A DNA stretch of 63,449 bases from VFKU01 sp964620045 (GCA_964620045.1 CAZUJL010000025.1:1-63449); one strand, 5' to 3'; shown: positions 1-9,613, numbered from the stretch's first letter. A program made the numbers and translations. The notes: generated by a model not told the origin, from the letters alone.

Positions 1-400
1 TCGCGCTCACCACCACCACGCTCGTCGCCGCCGTGCCACCGAACGATACCGTCGCGCCGGCAATGAAGTTCGTGCCGGTCAACGTCACGCTCGTGCCGCC
101 AGCCGTCGGGCCGGAGTTCGGCGAGACGCTCGACAGCGTCGGCACCGCCGGAGGCGCGTTGTACGTGAAGTTCTGACTGCCGCTCGTGCCGTTCGACGTC
201 GTCACGGTCACGCCATACGTGCCAGCCGATTTCGCCGGGCTCGTGCAGGTGATCGACGTGCCGCTCACAACCACCACGTTCGTCGCCGCCGTGCCACCGA
301 ACGATACCGTCGCGCCGGAGATGAAGTTCGTGCCGGTCAGCGTCACGCTCGTGCCGCCAGCCGTCGATCCGTTGTTCGGCGAGATGCTCGACAGCGTCGG
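1..400 (-). repeat. Tandem DNA repeat encoding IPT/TIG modules (about 258-bp period)
   Basis: The stretch from about 1 to 140 and the stretch from about 259 to 400 are almost identical, offset by 258 bp (86 codons). Each encodes an IPT/TIG core with the pattern GGTSVTLTGTNF followed by GATVSFGGTAAT. The near-identity in DNA indicates recent module duplication or gene conversion. The array may continue beyond the left edge. Confidence 0.8.
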
Positions 401-3130
401 CGCGGAGCCGCCGCCACCACCGCCACCGGTCGTCACGACCAACTGCGGCGAGAAGCCACTCCACTCCTTGCTGCGGTACTGATCCCAAATATTGACGAGC
501 GCTTCATCCGTCACATAGAGGGACGCCGTCTTGTCGCCGGCCACTTCCGCGGCGATATAGCTGGTCACGTTGAATTCATACCACGCATTCGCTGCGCCCA
601 CGGCCAAGGTCGTCTGCGAAGTACCCTTCGCCGGCTTGTTGTTCCAGGTAACGCCCGTTTCCGTCCAACTGTCCGTCGTGCTGAATACGCTCGCCGTGTG
701 GCTGGCCGTCGCGTTGTTCTTGTACAGACGCAGTTTCGCGTCGGTCACCGTGCCGCCGAGCGAGTTCAAGTCGAACTTCAGCAGCGCCCAGATGTAGGCC
801 GGCGCAGCCGTGCCCTGCACCTGGATGTTGTTGCTCGTGCCGTAGTTCGTGTTCGGGCCGCCATTCGCCACCAGCGTGTCTGCCAGCGGCGTCAGCGTGG
901 TCACCGTGCCACCCGCCGTGTACGTGAACACCTTCGAGTTGCTCGTGCCCAGCGCCGTCGTCACCGTCACGTTCACCGCACCCGCGGCGCGCGCCGGCAG
1001 GGTGCAGGTGAGCAAGTGTCCGTTCGGGCTTACGGCAATGCCCGTCGCCGCCGTGCCGCCAAACGAAACGCTCGCGTTGGTCAGGCTCGATCCGACAATC
1101 GTGATCATTGAACCGCCGGCCGTGCCGCCGGTCACCGGCGACAGGCTCGTGACGAACGGCGCGGACAACGCACCGCCCGTTGTGCCGGGAACGTTCAGCA
1201 TCGGCGCGCCATACGGCAGCGCACCCGCATCCGTTCCAATTTCACCCGGCGGCGTGAAACCAAACTCCGTCGTCAGGTTCGTTCCTTTGCCGCGTGCCGG
1301 GCTGCTCGCCGTCAGCGACACATCGCCGTTCGTCAGGTTCGTGAACCCGGGGCTCGACAAGGTCCAGAAGCTGTTCAGATCGATGCCGCGCGAGTGCGCG
1401 TACGCCTGACCGCCTGCCGGATTCGTCGTGCCCGTCTGCACACCGTTGACCATCGCGTTGTCGGCGTTGTTCAACCACGTACCCGTGAGGCTGACATACA
1501 CGTTGTAGTCGCCGTCCCACGTCGCCGGAAGCGGGTAGGTGTTCGTGCTCGAACCGGAAACCAACTGCGCGTTGATCTTGATCCAGCGATCGGCCAGCAG
1601 CAGGTTGTTGTACAAGTGGTGGTTCACCTGCGCCGCGCCGCCTTGCGTGAGGTTGTTCAAGTGCCACGCATCGTGCACCACGCTGCCCGGCTCAACACCC
1701 GCCGGCGAATCCGCAATCTGCGTGATCGTGTTGTGGTAGAAGTACACGTCCGGCGCGTACGCGGGCGAGTAGTCCCAGTAAAACACAAGACCGTTCTGCG
1801 AAATCGGACCCGCGATCATGATGTTGTTGTAGATGTACATCGGGCCGTAATGCAGATCGAAGAGACGGCCGAACTGCAACACGTTGTCGAGTACGTTGTG
1901 GTGCAACTTCGTATTCGTCACGTCGCGGCCACCGCCAATCGCATCCTGATACGTGTCCTGCACCAGGTTGTGGTTGATTTCGATGTTCGCGTCGTAACCC
2001 AGCGACTGCGGCGGTGTGTAGTTCGGCCCGGTGCCGATACCCACGCCGATGTCGTGGATCCAGTTGTCGTAGAAGTGCATGCTGCCGAGCGTTTCTTTCG
2101 CAATGATGCCGAACTTGTCCTGGTTGCCCGTGTTCAGCAGGTGCGACTTGTTCATGTGCCACACGTTGTCGGCACGGTTCTTCGTGCTCTTGTCTTCCAT
2201 GCGGTCGGTCGAAATTTCGACGTTGTGCACGGAGACGCCGCCCGAACCACCGTCGATCCAGATGCCGTTAAAGCACGGCTTGATCACGGTGTTCTTGATC
2301 TCGATACCCTTCGATCCGTTCGTCACCTTGATGCTGTCGTAGCCGAACTTCACACGAAAGCCGTCGATAATGACGTTGTTCACGCCGTCAAGCAGGATGG
2401 CCACGCAGTCGTACGGCGAGATACGCACCGTCTGGTTCGGAACCACGAGCGGCGTCGAACCTTCACCGCCCGGCATACACTTCAAGTAGAGGTAGTTGTT
2501 GTCCTGGCGCAACATCGCCATGCCGCGCACGCCGTTCCAGCCGACCGGAAGCGCGCTCCAGAAATCGTAGTCCGGCATGCCGGCCACGTTCTTGAGGCCG
2601 TACGTGAACAGTCGTTCGTAGTGCCAGATGTTGAACGTCGTGTTCCACGCCGACGCCGTCGGCCAGTCCACTTCGTGGATCGCCTGGTCGTTCACGAACA
2701 CGGCGTTCGTGTTGTAACCAAGGTACGCCGTGTACAGACCGCCGCCGAATCCACCCGACAGCGTCCAGGTGAGACTGTCCGATGCCGCGTTGCTCGCGTC
2801 GATGATCGCGCCCGGCTGACCAAACAACGTCACCGGTGCCGCCGTCGTGCCGCCGTCGCTGCTGTCGAACACCGGACGCTCGCGATACGTCCCTGCGGCC
2901 ACGTTGATCGTGTCGCCGGCGTTCGCCGTGTCTATCCCTTTTTGGATCGTGCGGAACGGACTTCCCGCCGTACCCGCGTTGTTGTCGTTACCAGTCGTCG
3001 AAACGTAATACGTTGCTGCGAATGAAGAACTTGATACCCCAAACGAAATAATTGCGAGCGCCAACATCCAATACAATGAAACCGGTCTTGCCCTGAACAA
3101 TCGTTTGTGCACAGTGCCACTCCTTTTCAT
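1..3130 (-). CDS. Secreted right-handed parallel beta-helix protein with IPT/TIG and DNRLRE modules (C-terminus beyond window)
   Basis: The frame is open from an ATG at 3130 to the window edge (about 1,043 codons), so the gene is 3'-partial. A signal peptide occupies roughly residues 1-39, ending in SSSFA. A right-handed beta-helix region (pectate-lyase/DUF1565-like, opening YYVSTTGNDNNAGT) covers about residues 40-580. An IPT/TIG domain lies near 650-745, a DNRLRE-type carbohydrate-binding module near 745-885, and two more IPT/TIG domains follow, nearly identical at the DNA level. Proteins of this build are secreted polysaccharide-binding or polysaccharide-cleaving enzymes or adhesins. No catalytic residues can be assigned from sequence alone, so the substrate is unknown. 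The neighbouring GH172 gene on the same strand supports a carbohydrate role. Confidence 0.85.
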   Translation of the reverse strand, partial: MKRSGTVHKRLFRARPVSLYWMLALAIISFGVSSSSFAATYYVSTTGNDNNAGTAGSPFRTIQKGIDTANAGDTINVAAGTYRERPVFDSSDGGTTAAPVTLFGQPGAIIDASNAASDSLTWTLSGGFGGGLYTAYLGYNTNAVFVNDQAIHEVDWPTASAWNTTFNIWHYERLFTYGLKNVAGMPDYDFWSALPVGWNGVRGMAMLRQDNNYLYLKCMPGGEGSTPLVVPNQTVRISPYDCVAILLDGVNNVIIDGFRVKFGYDSIKVTNGSKGIEIKNTVIKPCFNGIWIDGGSGGVSVHNVEISTDRMEDKSTKNRADNVWHMNKSHLLNTGNQDKFGIIAKETLGSMHFYDNWIHDIGVGIGTGPNYTPPQSLGYDANIEINHNLVQDTYQDAIGGGRDVTNTKLHHNVLDNVLQFGRLFDLHYGPMYIYNNIMIAGPISQNGLVFYWDYSPAYAPDVYFYHNTITQIADSPAGVEPGSVVHDAWHLNNLTQGGAAQVNHHLYNNLLLADRWIKINAQLVSGSSTNTYPLPATWDGDYNVYVSLTGTWLNNADNAMVNGVQTGTTNPAGGQAYAHSRGIDLNSFWTLSSPGFTNLTNGDVSLTASSPARGKGTNLTTEFGFTPPGEIGTDAGALPYGAPMLNVPGTTGGALSAPFVTSLSPVTGGTAGGSMITIVGSSLTNASVSFGGTAATGIAVSPNGHLLTCTLPARAAGAVNVTVTTALGTSNSKVFTYTAGGTVTTLTPLADTLVANGGPNTNYGTSNNIQVQGTAAPAYIWALLKFDLNSLGGTVTDAKLRLYKNNATASHTASVFSTTDSWTETGVTWNNKPAKGTSQTTLAVGAANAWYEFNVTSYIAAEVAGDKTASLYVTDEALVNIWDQYRSKEWSGFSPQLVVTTGGGGGGGSAPTLSSISPNNGSTAGGTSVTLTGTNFISGATVSFGGTAATNVVVVSGTSITCTSPAKSAGTYGVTVTTSNGTSGSQNFTYNAPPAVPTLSSVSPNSGPTAGGTSVTLTGTNFIAGATVSFGGTAATSVVVVSA

Positions 3131-3329
3131 TTGTTTAAATGCAGGATTACTTACAGACGGACTCTCCCCAGACCCATCACTTACCTAGTACGACCACAAA
3201 ACATCCTTGCAGCCTCTCGCGCTCAAACGCGCCGACTATACGCGCGGACTTAAATTTCGTCAATGGGTTTTCTTTCAGTATTTTGCTAATTCAGCGGCGC
3301 ACCGAAAAACCGCTTCAATTTTTATTGAA

Positions 3330-5390
3330 TTACTTCTTTCGATGGATCAACCCGAAGAAGTCGAGACCAATTGGTTTGTCCGCCGACACCGCAGTCAGTT
3401 TCAACGTATGACGACCTGTCACCAGCTTCATCGGCGCCGTACCAACCAACCGCGAGCGCACACCGTGCTCAACGTCAAGATTTAGTTCGTCTTTGCCTTC
3501 CAGCACTACTTTCGCGCCATCAACATCCGCCGAGAACGCGCCCGCGCCCGGCGCATACATGGACGTCAATGTCACGACGTATTCGCCGGCTTCCGCGATC
3601 TCAAATTCCAACTCAAGCGTGGCCCCATTTTTTGCCGGTTTCCACACCATCACCCTGCCGCCCTGCCACAGCGGTCCGTCAACAAATTCCGCACGGCCTT
3701 TTTTTGCGAGCAAATCCTCACATGCGGTAAATACCCATCCGTTTGATCCAAACCGCGATGCCGGCTCCCACGTCGCCGGAAGCGCCGGAATCTGCAAATC
3801 TTCAGCAATGAGCTGCCGGTGGTCGTCCACCATGCCCGGACGCCCGTACAGATAACCCAGGCGCGCATACGAAACGCCCTCGGTCCGCTCATGGCTGGCC
3901 AGCTCCATGTAAAACGCGAGGTTTTCCCGGAACGGCAACGGATCCAGCACATGCCAGCGCTGGTTTACGACAAATCCGCGGTTCGCGGGACCGTCGTCGC
4001 GCGGCTGGCCACAGTAGGCGTGCCCGAACAAATTGGGCGACGACCACGAATAGTTGAAGTAGTCCTCGCTGCCCGTGCCGAAGGTGGACGGAAAGCTCTC
4101 GCCGTCCACAAAAATCTTCTCGTCGCCCTCGCCCCACCAGTTGCCCCACGGTGTCGGAATCGAATTCGGGTTCAGAATCGAGATCGACGTGCCCACGTAC
4201 ACACCTTCGCCCTGCGCCATCAAGAATGTCATGTCCTGCACGCCGAGGCTCGCCTTGTTCGACGAGGTCAGCCCATGATCGGCACGCCACCGCGCGCGGA
4301 AATGCATCGAGGTCTTGTCGTCCCACGCGTAGTCCGCGCGCAACGCCGAACCCGTCACGCGCACGTCCTGCGCGCCGCGGTTCTCAAACGTCAGGCGCAT
4401 CGATTTCGCGAACGGCATCACGTAGCGGCACGTCATCGTGCCGTCCGCCGTCACCGTAAACGGCAGCGAATCGAAGGGCACAATCCCCGGACCCGCGCCG
4501 AAGAAGTCGCCCACCGGCGCCTCCACCTGCCCCCACGGATGCCCATCAAACTGAATCCGCAGGACTGTCTGACGCAATGCGAGGTCAAGATCGTTCGCGG
4601 CCACCTTGATCGTGAGCCGCTCGATCGCGCCGCCGCCATCAAACGTAACGCCTTCGCGCGTTTCGCCCGCCGGCATGTTGGCGTCCACCGGCTTCTCCGC
4701 GCCACCCGCGCGATACGCCCAATTCTTCGCCGGATCCCCCAGGATTGCGGCCGCTTTCTGAATGCGCTCCGCATTCGCCGCCACATCCCCCGGCGTAAAC
4801 GGCGTCACGGCCGTGCCCGCGTCATACATACGGAACTGGATGTGGTAGAAGTGCACGTCCTTCTGGTTGCCAATCCACACGATTTTGCAGTGTTTGCTGA
4901 ACGGAATCGGCGCGTAGGCCGCCTGGGCCTGATAAAACGTGCCGTCCAATACTTCCGGCGACAATCCCCCACCGAGAAACGCGTTATACGGCCGCTGCAA
5001 AAAATCCACCGCCGGGCCGTCGTACACCGGAGTCGCGGTACCATCGAGATACACACGAATCGTCCCCGAAATCTCCGCCGTCCACACCCGCACAATCGCG
5101 CCCGGCCCATCGACTTCGGCGAGCACATACTCGCCCGGCGTCGTATCGGTGGCCTCTTTGATCACGGCTTCTACGCCGGATCCGTCGGAATTGGAGAACC
5201 ACGCCTCTTCACCCGGGCGCACGCTTTTGCGGTCATACGACGAAAACTGAATCGTCTTATAGGCAGGAGATGGGTAACGTGTTAACCGTTCGAGGTTGAC
5301 CATGTCGTCAATCAAACTACCCGTCGTCACGGCATCCCCGAACGCACCCGTTGCCGAAAAGCACAACGCCACCGCCCATACCATTCGCAT
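3330..5390 (-). CDS. Secreted glycoside hydrolase family 172 (DUF2961) protein
   Basis: This 686-residue protein has a signal peptide of about 18 residues (MRMVWAVALCFSATGAFG). It carries the DUF2961/GH172 hallmarks: an N-terminal region with YDGPAVDFLQRP, a central DVHFYHIQFRMY segment and the signature GTGSEDYFNYSW near residue 437. GH172 enzymes known so far act on fructofuranosyl or arabinofuranosyl linkages, and the substrate here cannot be predicted. The last 150 residues look like an added beta-sandwich, carbohydrate-binding-type domain. The length is greater than a bare DUF2961 domain. It lies on the same strand as the beta-helix gene and is divergent from the GntR operon. Confidence 0.85.
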   Translation of the reverse strand: MRMVWAVALCFSATGAFGDAVTTGSLIDDMVNLERLTRYPSPAYKTIQFSSYDRKSVRPGEEAWFSNSDGSGVEAVIKEATDTTPGEYVLAEVDGPGAIVRVWTAEISGTIRVYLDGTATPVYDGPAVDFLQRPYNAFLGGGLSPEVLDGTFYQAQAAYAPIPFSKHCKIVWIGNQKDVHFYHIQFRMYDAGTAVTPFTPGDVAANAERIQKAAAILGDPAKNWAYRAGGAEKPVDANMPAGETREGVTFDGGGAIERLTIKVAANDLDLALRQTVLRIQFDGHPWGQVEAPVGDFFGAGPGIVPFDSLPFTVTADGTMTCRYVMPFAKSMRLTFENRGAQDVRVTGSALRADYAWDDKTSMHFRARWRADHGLTSSNKASLGVQDMTFLMAQGEGVYVGTSISILNPNSIPTPWGNWWGEGDEKIFVDGESFPSTFGTGSEDYFNYSWSSPNLFGHAYCGQPRDDGPANRGFVVNQRWHVLDPLPFRENLAFYMELASHERTEGVSYARLGYLYGRPGMVDDHRQLIAEDLQIPALPATWEPASRFGSNGWVFTACEDLLAKKGRAEFVDGPLWQGGRVMVWKPAKNGATLELEFEIAEAGEYVVTLTSMYAPGAGAFSADVDGAKVVLEGKDELNLDVEHGVRSRLVGTAPMKLVTGRHTLKLTAVSADKPIGLDFFGLIHRKK

Positions 5391-5490
5391 CAGTGATTCC
5401 TCATCTAGTTTTTTGGCTCAAGCGCGCCGACTATACGGACACGCTCCCGATTCGTCAACGCTTTTTTTGGAAAGTGTACTCTTCGCCCTC

Positions 5491-5519
5491 TTGACAGCGC
5501 GCTTCAAATGTATTAAAGT
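5491..5519 (+). promoter_or_regulatory. Sigma-70-type promoter of the gntR-ABC operon
   Basis: A perfect TTGACA (-35) at 5491-5496 is followed after 17 bases by TAAAGT (-10-like) at 5514-5519, about 25 bases before the gntR start. The -10 element lies inside the palindromic operator listed next, an arrangement that fits autorepression. Confidence 0.55.
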
Positions 5520-5527
5520 CTTAATAC
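5510..5527. promoter_or_regulatory. Perfect palindromic operator GTATTAA-N4-TTAATAC
   Basis: GTATTAA at 5510-5516 and TTAATAC at 5521-5527 form a perfect inverted repeat with a 4-base spacer. The site overlaps the predicted -10 region, 16 bases upstream of the gntR start codon. AT-rich palindromes of this kind are typical GntR/YtrA operators, so autoregulation by the downstream protein is the simplest reading. Confidence 0.65.
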
Positions 5528-5543
5528 AATTGGTCTATAGCCC

Positions 5544-5933
5544 ATGCAACTTCACATCAACACCAGCGACGGTCAGCCCATCTACCGGCAGATCGTCCAG
5601 CAAATAAAACTCCTCGCCGCGTCCGGCCGACTGCAGCCGGGCGATGAACTCCCCCCCATCCGCAAGCTCGCCGAAGAACTCGTCATCAATCCAAACACCG
5701 TCGCGCGCGCCTATCGCGAACTCGAATCCGCCGGCATCCTCGAATCGCGCCAAGGCTCCGGCACACGCGTCGCCGGCAACGGTTCTCCCCTGAATCAGCG
5801 CGAAAAGACCCGCCTGCTAAACGAGCGCGCCGATGCGCTGCTCGCCGAGGCCCGCCAGCTCGGCGCGGATTTCGACGAAGTCCTGGCCCTACTCAAAAAA
5901 CGCCGCGACCGCTTCCAAAAAGGAGACGAATGA
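5544..5933 (+). CDS. GntR-family (YtrA-type) transcriptional regulator
   Basis: This is a short (129-residue) GntR protein with an N-terminal winged helix at about residues 10-75, including LPPIRKLAEELVINPNTVAR and the wing ESAGILESRQGSGTRVA. Only a short helical tail follows. That size and lack of a large effector domain are typical of the YtrA subfamily, which represses ABC-transporter operons. The stop codon overlaps the start of the ATPase gene (ATGA), so the genes are translationally coupled. A perfect palindrome overlapping the promoter is the likely binding site. Confidence 0.9.
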   Translation: MQLHINTSDGQPIYRQIVQQIKLLAASGRLQPGDELPPIRKLAEELVINPNTVARAYRELESAGILESRQGSGTRVAGNGSPLNQREKTRLLNERADALLAEARQLGADFDEVLALLKKRRDRFQKGDE

Positions 5934-6832
5934 TGGACGCCCCCGCCACTCAACCCGTCATCGAAGTCCACGACCTCGTGCGGCATTTCCGCCGCGCCGA
6001 CGCGCTCAACGGTGTCTCGATCAGTGTCCCGCGCGGCTGCGTCTACGGCCTCGTCGGCGAAAACGGCGCGGGCAAAACCACGCTCATCAAACACATCCTC
6101 GGCGCGCTAAAGGCCAAACAAGGCACCGTGCGTGTCTTCGGCAAAGATCCCGTGGCTGACGCCGTCGCCGTGCTCGCCGACATCGGCTACCTCTCCGAAG
6201 GCCGCGACATGCCCGGCTGGATGTCCATCCGCCAACTCCTGCGCTACACGGCCGCCTTCTATCCGAAGTGGGACCCCGACTTCGCGCAGCAACTCCTCAC
6301 CGACTTCGAGCTCGACCCCGGCCAGAAAGTACGCCACCTCTCCCGCGGCAAACGCGCGCTCGCCGGCCTGGTCTTCGCGCTCGCGCACCGGCCCGCGCTG
6401 CTCGTGCTCGACGAACCGTCTTCCGGCCTCGACCCCATCGTGCGCAAGGACATCCTCAGCGCCATCGTGCGCACGGTCGCCGACGAGGGCCGCACGGTCT
6501 TCTTCTCGTCACACCTGCTCGACGAAATCGAGCGCGTCGCCGATTACGTCACGGTCCTCGCGCGCGGCAAAGTCGCGCTCTCCGATCGCCTCGACACGCT
6601 GAAAGAATCGCACCACCGGATCGTGCTGCGGTTCGACGCCCCGCTCGATCGCGCGCCCGAACTCCCCGGCGCCCTCCGCATCACAGGCCGCGCCCACGAA
6701 TGGACCGTCCTCTGCAACGGCCGCCGCCCCGAAGTCGTCGCCGCCGCGAAAAATCTGCACGCCACCATCGTCGAAGAATCCGCCGCGCTCTTCGATGACA
6801 TCTTCGCGGCGTATGCGAGGAGAAGCCGATGA
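5930..6832 (+). CDS. ABC transporter ATP-binding protein
   Basis: This 300-residue ATPase has Walker A GENGAGKT at residues 43-50 and Walker B LLVLDEP near 160. The signature motif is degenerate (LSRGKRALAG in place of LSGGQ) and the D-loop is SSGLDP. The C-terminal 80 residues resemble the extra domain of BcrA/YtrB-type ATPases. It overlaps both neighbours by four bases and should pair with the downstream permease. The GntR/YtrA linkage suggests a stress- or antibiotic-responsive exporter, but the substrate is unknown. Confidence 0.9.
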   Translation: MMDAPATQPVIEVHDLVRHFRRADALNGVSISVPRGCVYGLVGENGAGKTTLIKHILGALKAKQGTVRVFGKDPVADAVAVLADIGYLSEGRDMPGWMSIRQLLRYTAAFYPKWDPDFAQQLLTDFELDPGQKVRHLSRGKRALAGLVFALAHRPALLVLDEPSSGLDPIVRKDILSAIVRTVADEGRTVFFSSHLLDEIERVADYVTVLARGKVALSDRLDTLKESHHRIVLRFDAPLDRAPELPGALRITGRAHEWTVLCNGRRPEVVAAAKNLHATIVEESAALFDDIFAAYARRSR

Positions 6833-8430
6833 ACCTGCGCATTTTTCAAGGATTGTTTCTGGAGCACATCACGCGGACGTCTACCTATTTCGTCTGCGGT
6901 CTGGTATTCGCAGGGCTGATGATCTTCTTGTCCTCCGATGATACGTCTCTTCGGCAACACCAAATTGAGCACTTCATTCAGCTATGTCCATTCGTAGTGG
7001 CTACGCTGGGCTTGCTGTATTCGACCGCCAGCGGCGAACGGCTCACGTGTGAATTCCCAGAACGCACCCTCTTGCTGCCGGTATCGACGCGTACCTTGGT
7101 GACGGCAAAATTTCTCTATAACGTCATAAGTGTTGTCGTACTCAGTCTGATAGTCCATCTGTGGCTGCATGTCACGACGCTGGAACCATGTGAGGGGTGG
7201 TGGCTCTATCCCACGATTGGCGTCCTGATGATCGGCGTGCTGCAAACCGTCGCACTCGCCGCCGGTCCTCTCGGCGATTGGTCCTTCGGCATTGTGGCCG
7301 CCACATTTATCGCCCTGCTCATCGTTCTCGCCGCCGTGTTGGAGGGCACGCCGGAACTATCATTGATTCCACTCACGGCCCTGGTCGCGGGCTTGTGCCT
7401 GTTGACGTCACAGGGGATCGTTGCACGTCGCCGCGCCGGGCGATGGGACCCGCACGGGCTGTTGCCGGGCCGGATGGTGCTGCCGTTACCGGTGGCCCGA
7501 TCGCTGCCGCCGTTCAAATCCCCCTTCGCCGCACAACGCTGGTTCGAAGCACGCCGGGCGCGTACTCCCTTGGTCGCTATTTATGTTTCCATTGCAGCGG
7601 TTATCGGACTCGCCGGCGTCGTTCCGCGGATCGGCGTACAGCGCTTTTACGAAGACTACTCCGCCACGGATCGTTTGCTCTGGGCCGCCGGTAACTACGG
7701 CATGACGTTCTCGTATACGATGCTGCTGACCGCCGTTTTCGGCGGTGCGGTGGTAATGTTTCAAAATTTTCGAATGCAACTCGGCCCCATGCGGGCTTTT
7801 CTTTGCCTGCGTCCAATGACTACCGAACATCTGGCACGCGCCAGGGTCGAAGCGGCGTTGATTCAGTTTGGTCTATTGTTCGGAGCAACCGCTTTCTTCA
7901 CCCTCACGCTTTTTTCAGCATGGTTGCTGATTCAAGAAACCAATCCCTCCACGGGTGCCTTGGAACAATTTGGACTCGTGGGCCTCGTAGCCAGAATCCT
8001 CTTAAGCCTCGTTGCCATCGCCGTGGTGGCTTGGGTCGGATATTGGACCGGCAACGTGCTCGTTGGAGCGGCCGGCTATACCGCGATCGTTGCTATTCTC
8101 TGGATCTTCTTTTACTCCACGCGGTCCGAACTCAGCACCGATGTTGAATTCAATATTGTACTTGCGGTAGCCGCCATCGCTGCGGCTGTCCTGTATGCCA
8201 TGGCCCTCCACAGTCGCGTCGTATCCATCTCCCGGCTGTGCGCCTCTTGGGGCATCGCCCTCATCGCAACCTTCGCGCTCCCGTACATGGGCACGTGGTA
8301 CGGAGTGTTCTCCAGAAATGATTTCCCCGCACCTTTAACCAGTCTCCTGTACTTTGGGATATATGCACTGATTCTTGCACTCCCAGTAGCCACCATCCCG
8401 CTCACGATCCGCGATATCCGCCATCGGTAA
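6829..8430 (+). CDS. ABC-2-type membrane permease of the GntR operon
   Basis: The 533-residue protein has many hydrophobic segments, starting with FVCGLVFAGLMIFL near the N-terminus and ending with a helix before the basic tail TIRDIRHR. A soluble stretch at about residues 215-240 (PFAAQRWFEARRARTP) splits two halves of roughly six helices. The start overlaps the ATPase stop (ATGA), making it the membrane partner. The primary sequence points to no specific substrate. Its base composition is slightly lower in GC than that of the ATPase. Confidence 0.8.
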   Translation: MNLRIFQGLFLEHITRTSTYFVCGLVFAGLMIFLSSDDTSLRQHQIEHFIQLCPFVVATLGLLYSTASGERLTCEFPERTLLLPVSTRTLVTAKFLYNVISVVVLSLIVHLWLHVTTLEPCEGWWLYPTIGVLMIGVLQTVALAAGPLGDWSFGIVAATFIALLIVLAAVLEGTPELSLIPLTALVAGLCLLTSQGIVARRRAGRWDPHGLLPGRMVLPLPVARSLPPFKSPFAAQRWFEARRARTPLVAIYVSIAAVIGLAGVVPRIGVQRFYEDYSATDRLLWAAGNYGMTFSYTMLLTAVFGGAVVMFQNFRMQLGPMRAFLCLRPMTTEHLARARVEAALIQFGLLFGATAFFTLTLFSAWLLIQETNPSTGALEQFGLVGLVARILLSLVAIAVVAWVGYWTGNVLVGAAGYTAIVAILWIFFYSTRSELSTDVEFNIVLAVAAIAAAVLYAMALHSRVVSISRLCASWGIALIATFALPYMGTWYGVFSRNDFPAPLTSLLYFGIYALILALPVATIPLTIRDIRHR

Positions 8431-8646
8431 GCTAGTCAACGGGCTCGCATTTTATTTTCTCCAATACATTGTAAATAAATAAGTTATGTGATTTTTGTCA
8501 ATGATCTTTACCTTGTTCCGCACTTCTCCGAGCTCTGATATCTCAACTCTGAAATCGCGCGGCACTTCCAATCCCCACTGCAACAGCCGCGCACATATAT
8601 ATAGAGGCCGCGCTCGCGCTACGATCCCCATCGGACGGAGGGTTCC

Positions 8647-9588
8647 ATGCGGATTCTGGTGGCGGGCGGCGGACGGCTCGCGGTGTCAGTGCTCGAGCCT
8701 CTGCTCGACGCGGGGCACGAGGTGCTGGGCCTATTGCAGAACGGCCGGCGTGTGCCCGCGAATCGCCGCGCCGTGTTTCGTGCGCAGCGCCTCGTCCTGC
8801 CGCCGGCGCTCGATCCCGCTGCGCTCGCGTACCGCCGCCGCATTCCGATCTTCTGGCTCGACCGGCTCGATGAAACGGAACTCGCGCCGTTGCGCGCGCT
8901 GAAGCCTGATCTGATCCTCACGGCCGGCTTCAGCATCATCTTCAACGAAGCGCTCATCGGCTTGCCCGCGATCAGCTGCGTGAACGTACATTCTTCGCTG
9001 CTGCCCGTGCACCGCGGACCCAGTCCCTTCGGCCACGTGATCCTCGCGGGCGAAAAAGAAACCGGCGTGACCTTCCACGTGATGACGCGCGAAGTGGACG
9101 GCGGCGCCATTCTCGCGCAGGACGATTTACCGTTGAACACGCTCGATACAAGTGTCACGGTCTATTACCGCTGCTGCGACCTCGCGCGCGATATGGTGTG
9201 CGACGTCGTCGACGATATCGAAGCCTACGGCCCGACAGGCCGCGCGCAGGATGTATCGCGCGCGTCATACGACCCGCGCATCACGGAGGAATCCGTCGCG
9301 ATCGACTGGCGCGAATCCGCCGAGCACATCGAACGCCTCACCCGCGCCGCGCTCGCGTATTACCCCGCATGGTTCATGCACCGCGGCCGCCGCGTGAACG
9401 TCTTCCGCGCCACTTACGACCCGCGCCCCATCGACGCCGCACCCGGAACCATCCTCGAGACGCGCCCCTATCCCGTCGTCGCCACCGGCGCCGGCCGCCT
9501 CGTGATCCACTACGCCCGCGCGACCCGCCCGATACCGTGGAACTGGCCCGCCCCCTGGGCACCCCTCCACCGCGCCGAAGTCCTGTAA
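8647..9588 (+). CDS. Formyltransferase-family protein (methionyl-tRNA formyltransferase-like)
   Basis: The 313-residue protein has a Rossmann-like N-terminus (MRILVAGGGRLAVSVLEPLL). The formyl-transfer core NVHSSLLPVHRGPSP supplies the conserved Asn and His near residues 113-115, and the catalytic Asp lies in TREVDGGAIL near residue 150. A C-terminal domain follows, as in Fmt/ArnA-type enzymes. The divergence of the flanks (HSSLLPVHRG rather than the Fmt ASLLPRWRG) suggests a different N-formyl acceptor, such as an amino sugar or amino acid, rather than Met-tRNA. An ATG preceded by GGAGGG decides the start. There are no operon partners. Confidence 0.75.
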   Translation: MRILVAGGGRLAVSVLEPLLDAGHEVLGLLQNGRRVPANRRAVFRAQRLVLPPALDPAALAYRRRIPIFWLDRLDETELAPLRALKPDLILTAGFSIIFNEALIGLPAISCVNVHSSLLPVHRGPSPFGHVILAGEKETGVTFHVMTREVDGGAILAQDDLPLNTLDTSVTVYYRCCDLARDMVCDVVDDIEAYGPTGRAQDVSRASYDPRITEESVAIDWRESAEHIERLTRAALAYYPAWFMHRGRRVNVFRATYDPRPIDAAPGTILETRPYPVVATGAGRLVIHYARATRPIPWNWPAPWAPLHRAEVL

Positions 9589-9613
9589 TTCTTTGGCGGT
9601 CGGATTTTTTCTT

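Noticed and set aside
1394..3025. A 543-codon open frame on the plus strand, antisense to the beta-helix gene
   Set aside because: It is rich in Arg, Val and His and has no ribosome site or domain. The minus frame has a signal peptide and recognisable modules, so this is an antisense by-product of GC-rich sequence.
3819..5285. A 488-codon plus-strand open frame antisense to the GH172 gene
   Set aside because: Composition is Arg/His-rich with no domain. The minus-strand GH172 protein is clear.
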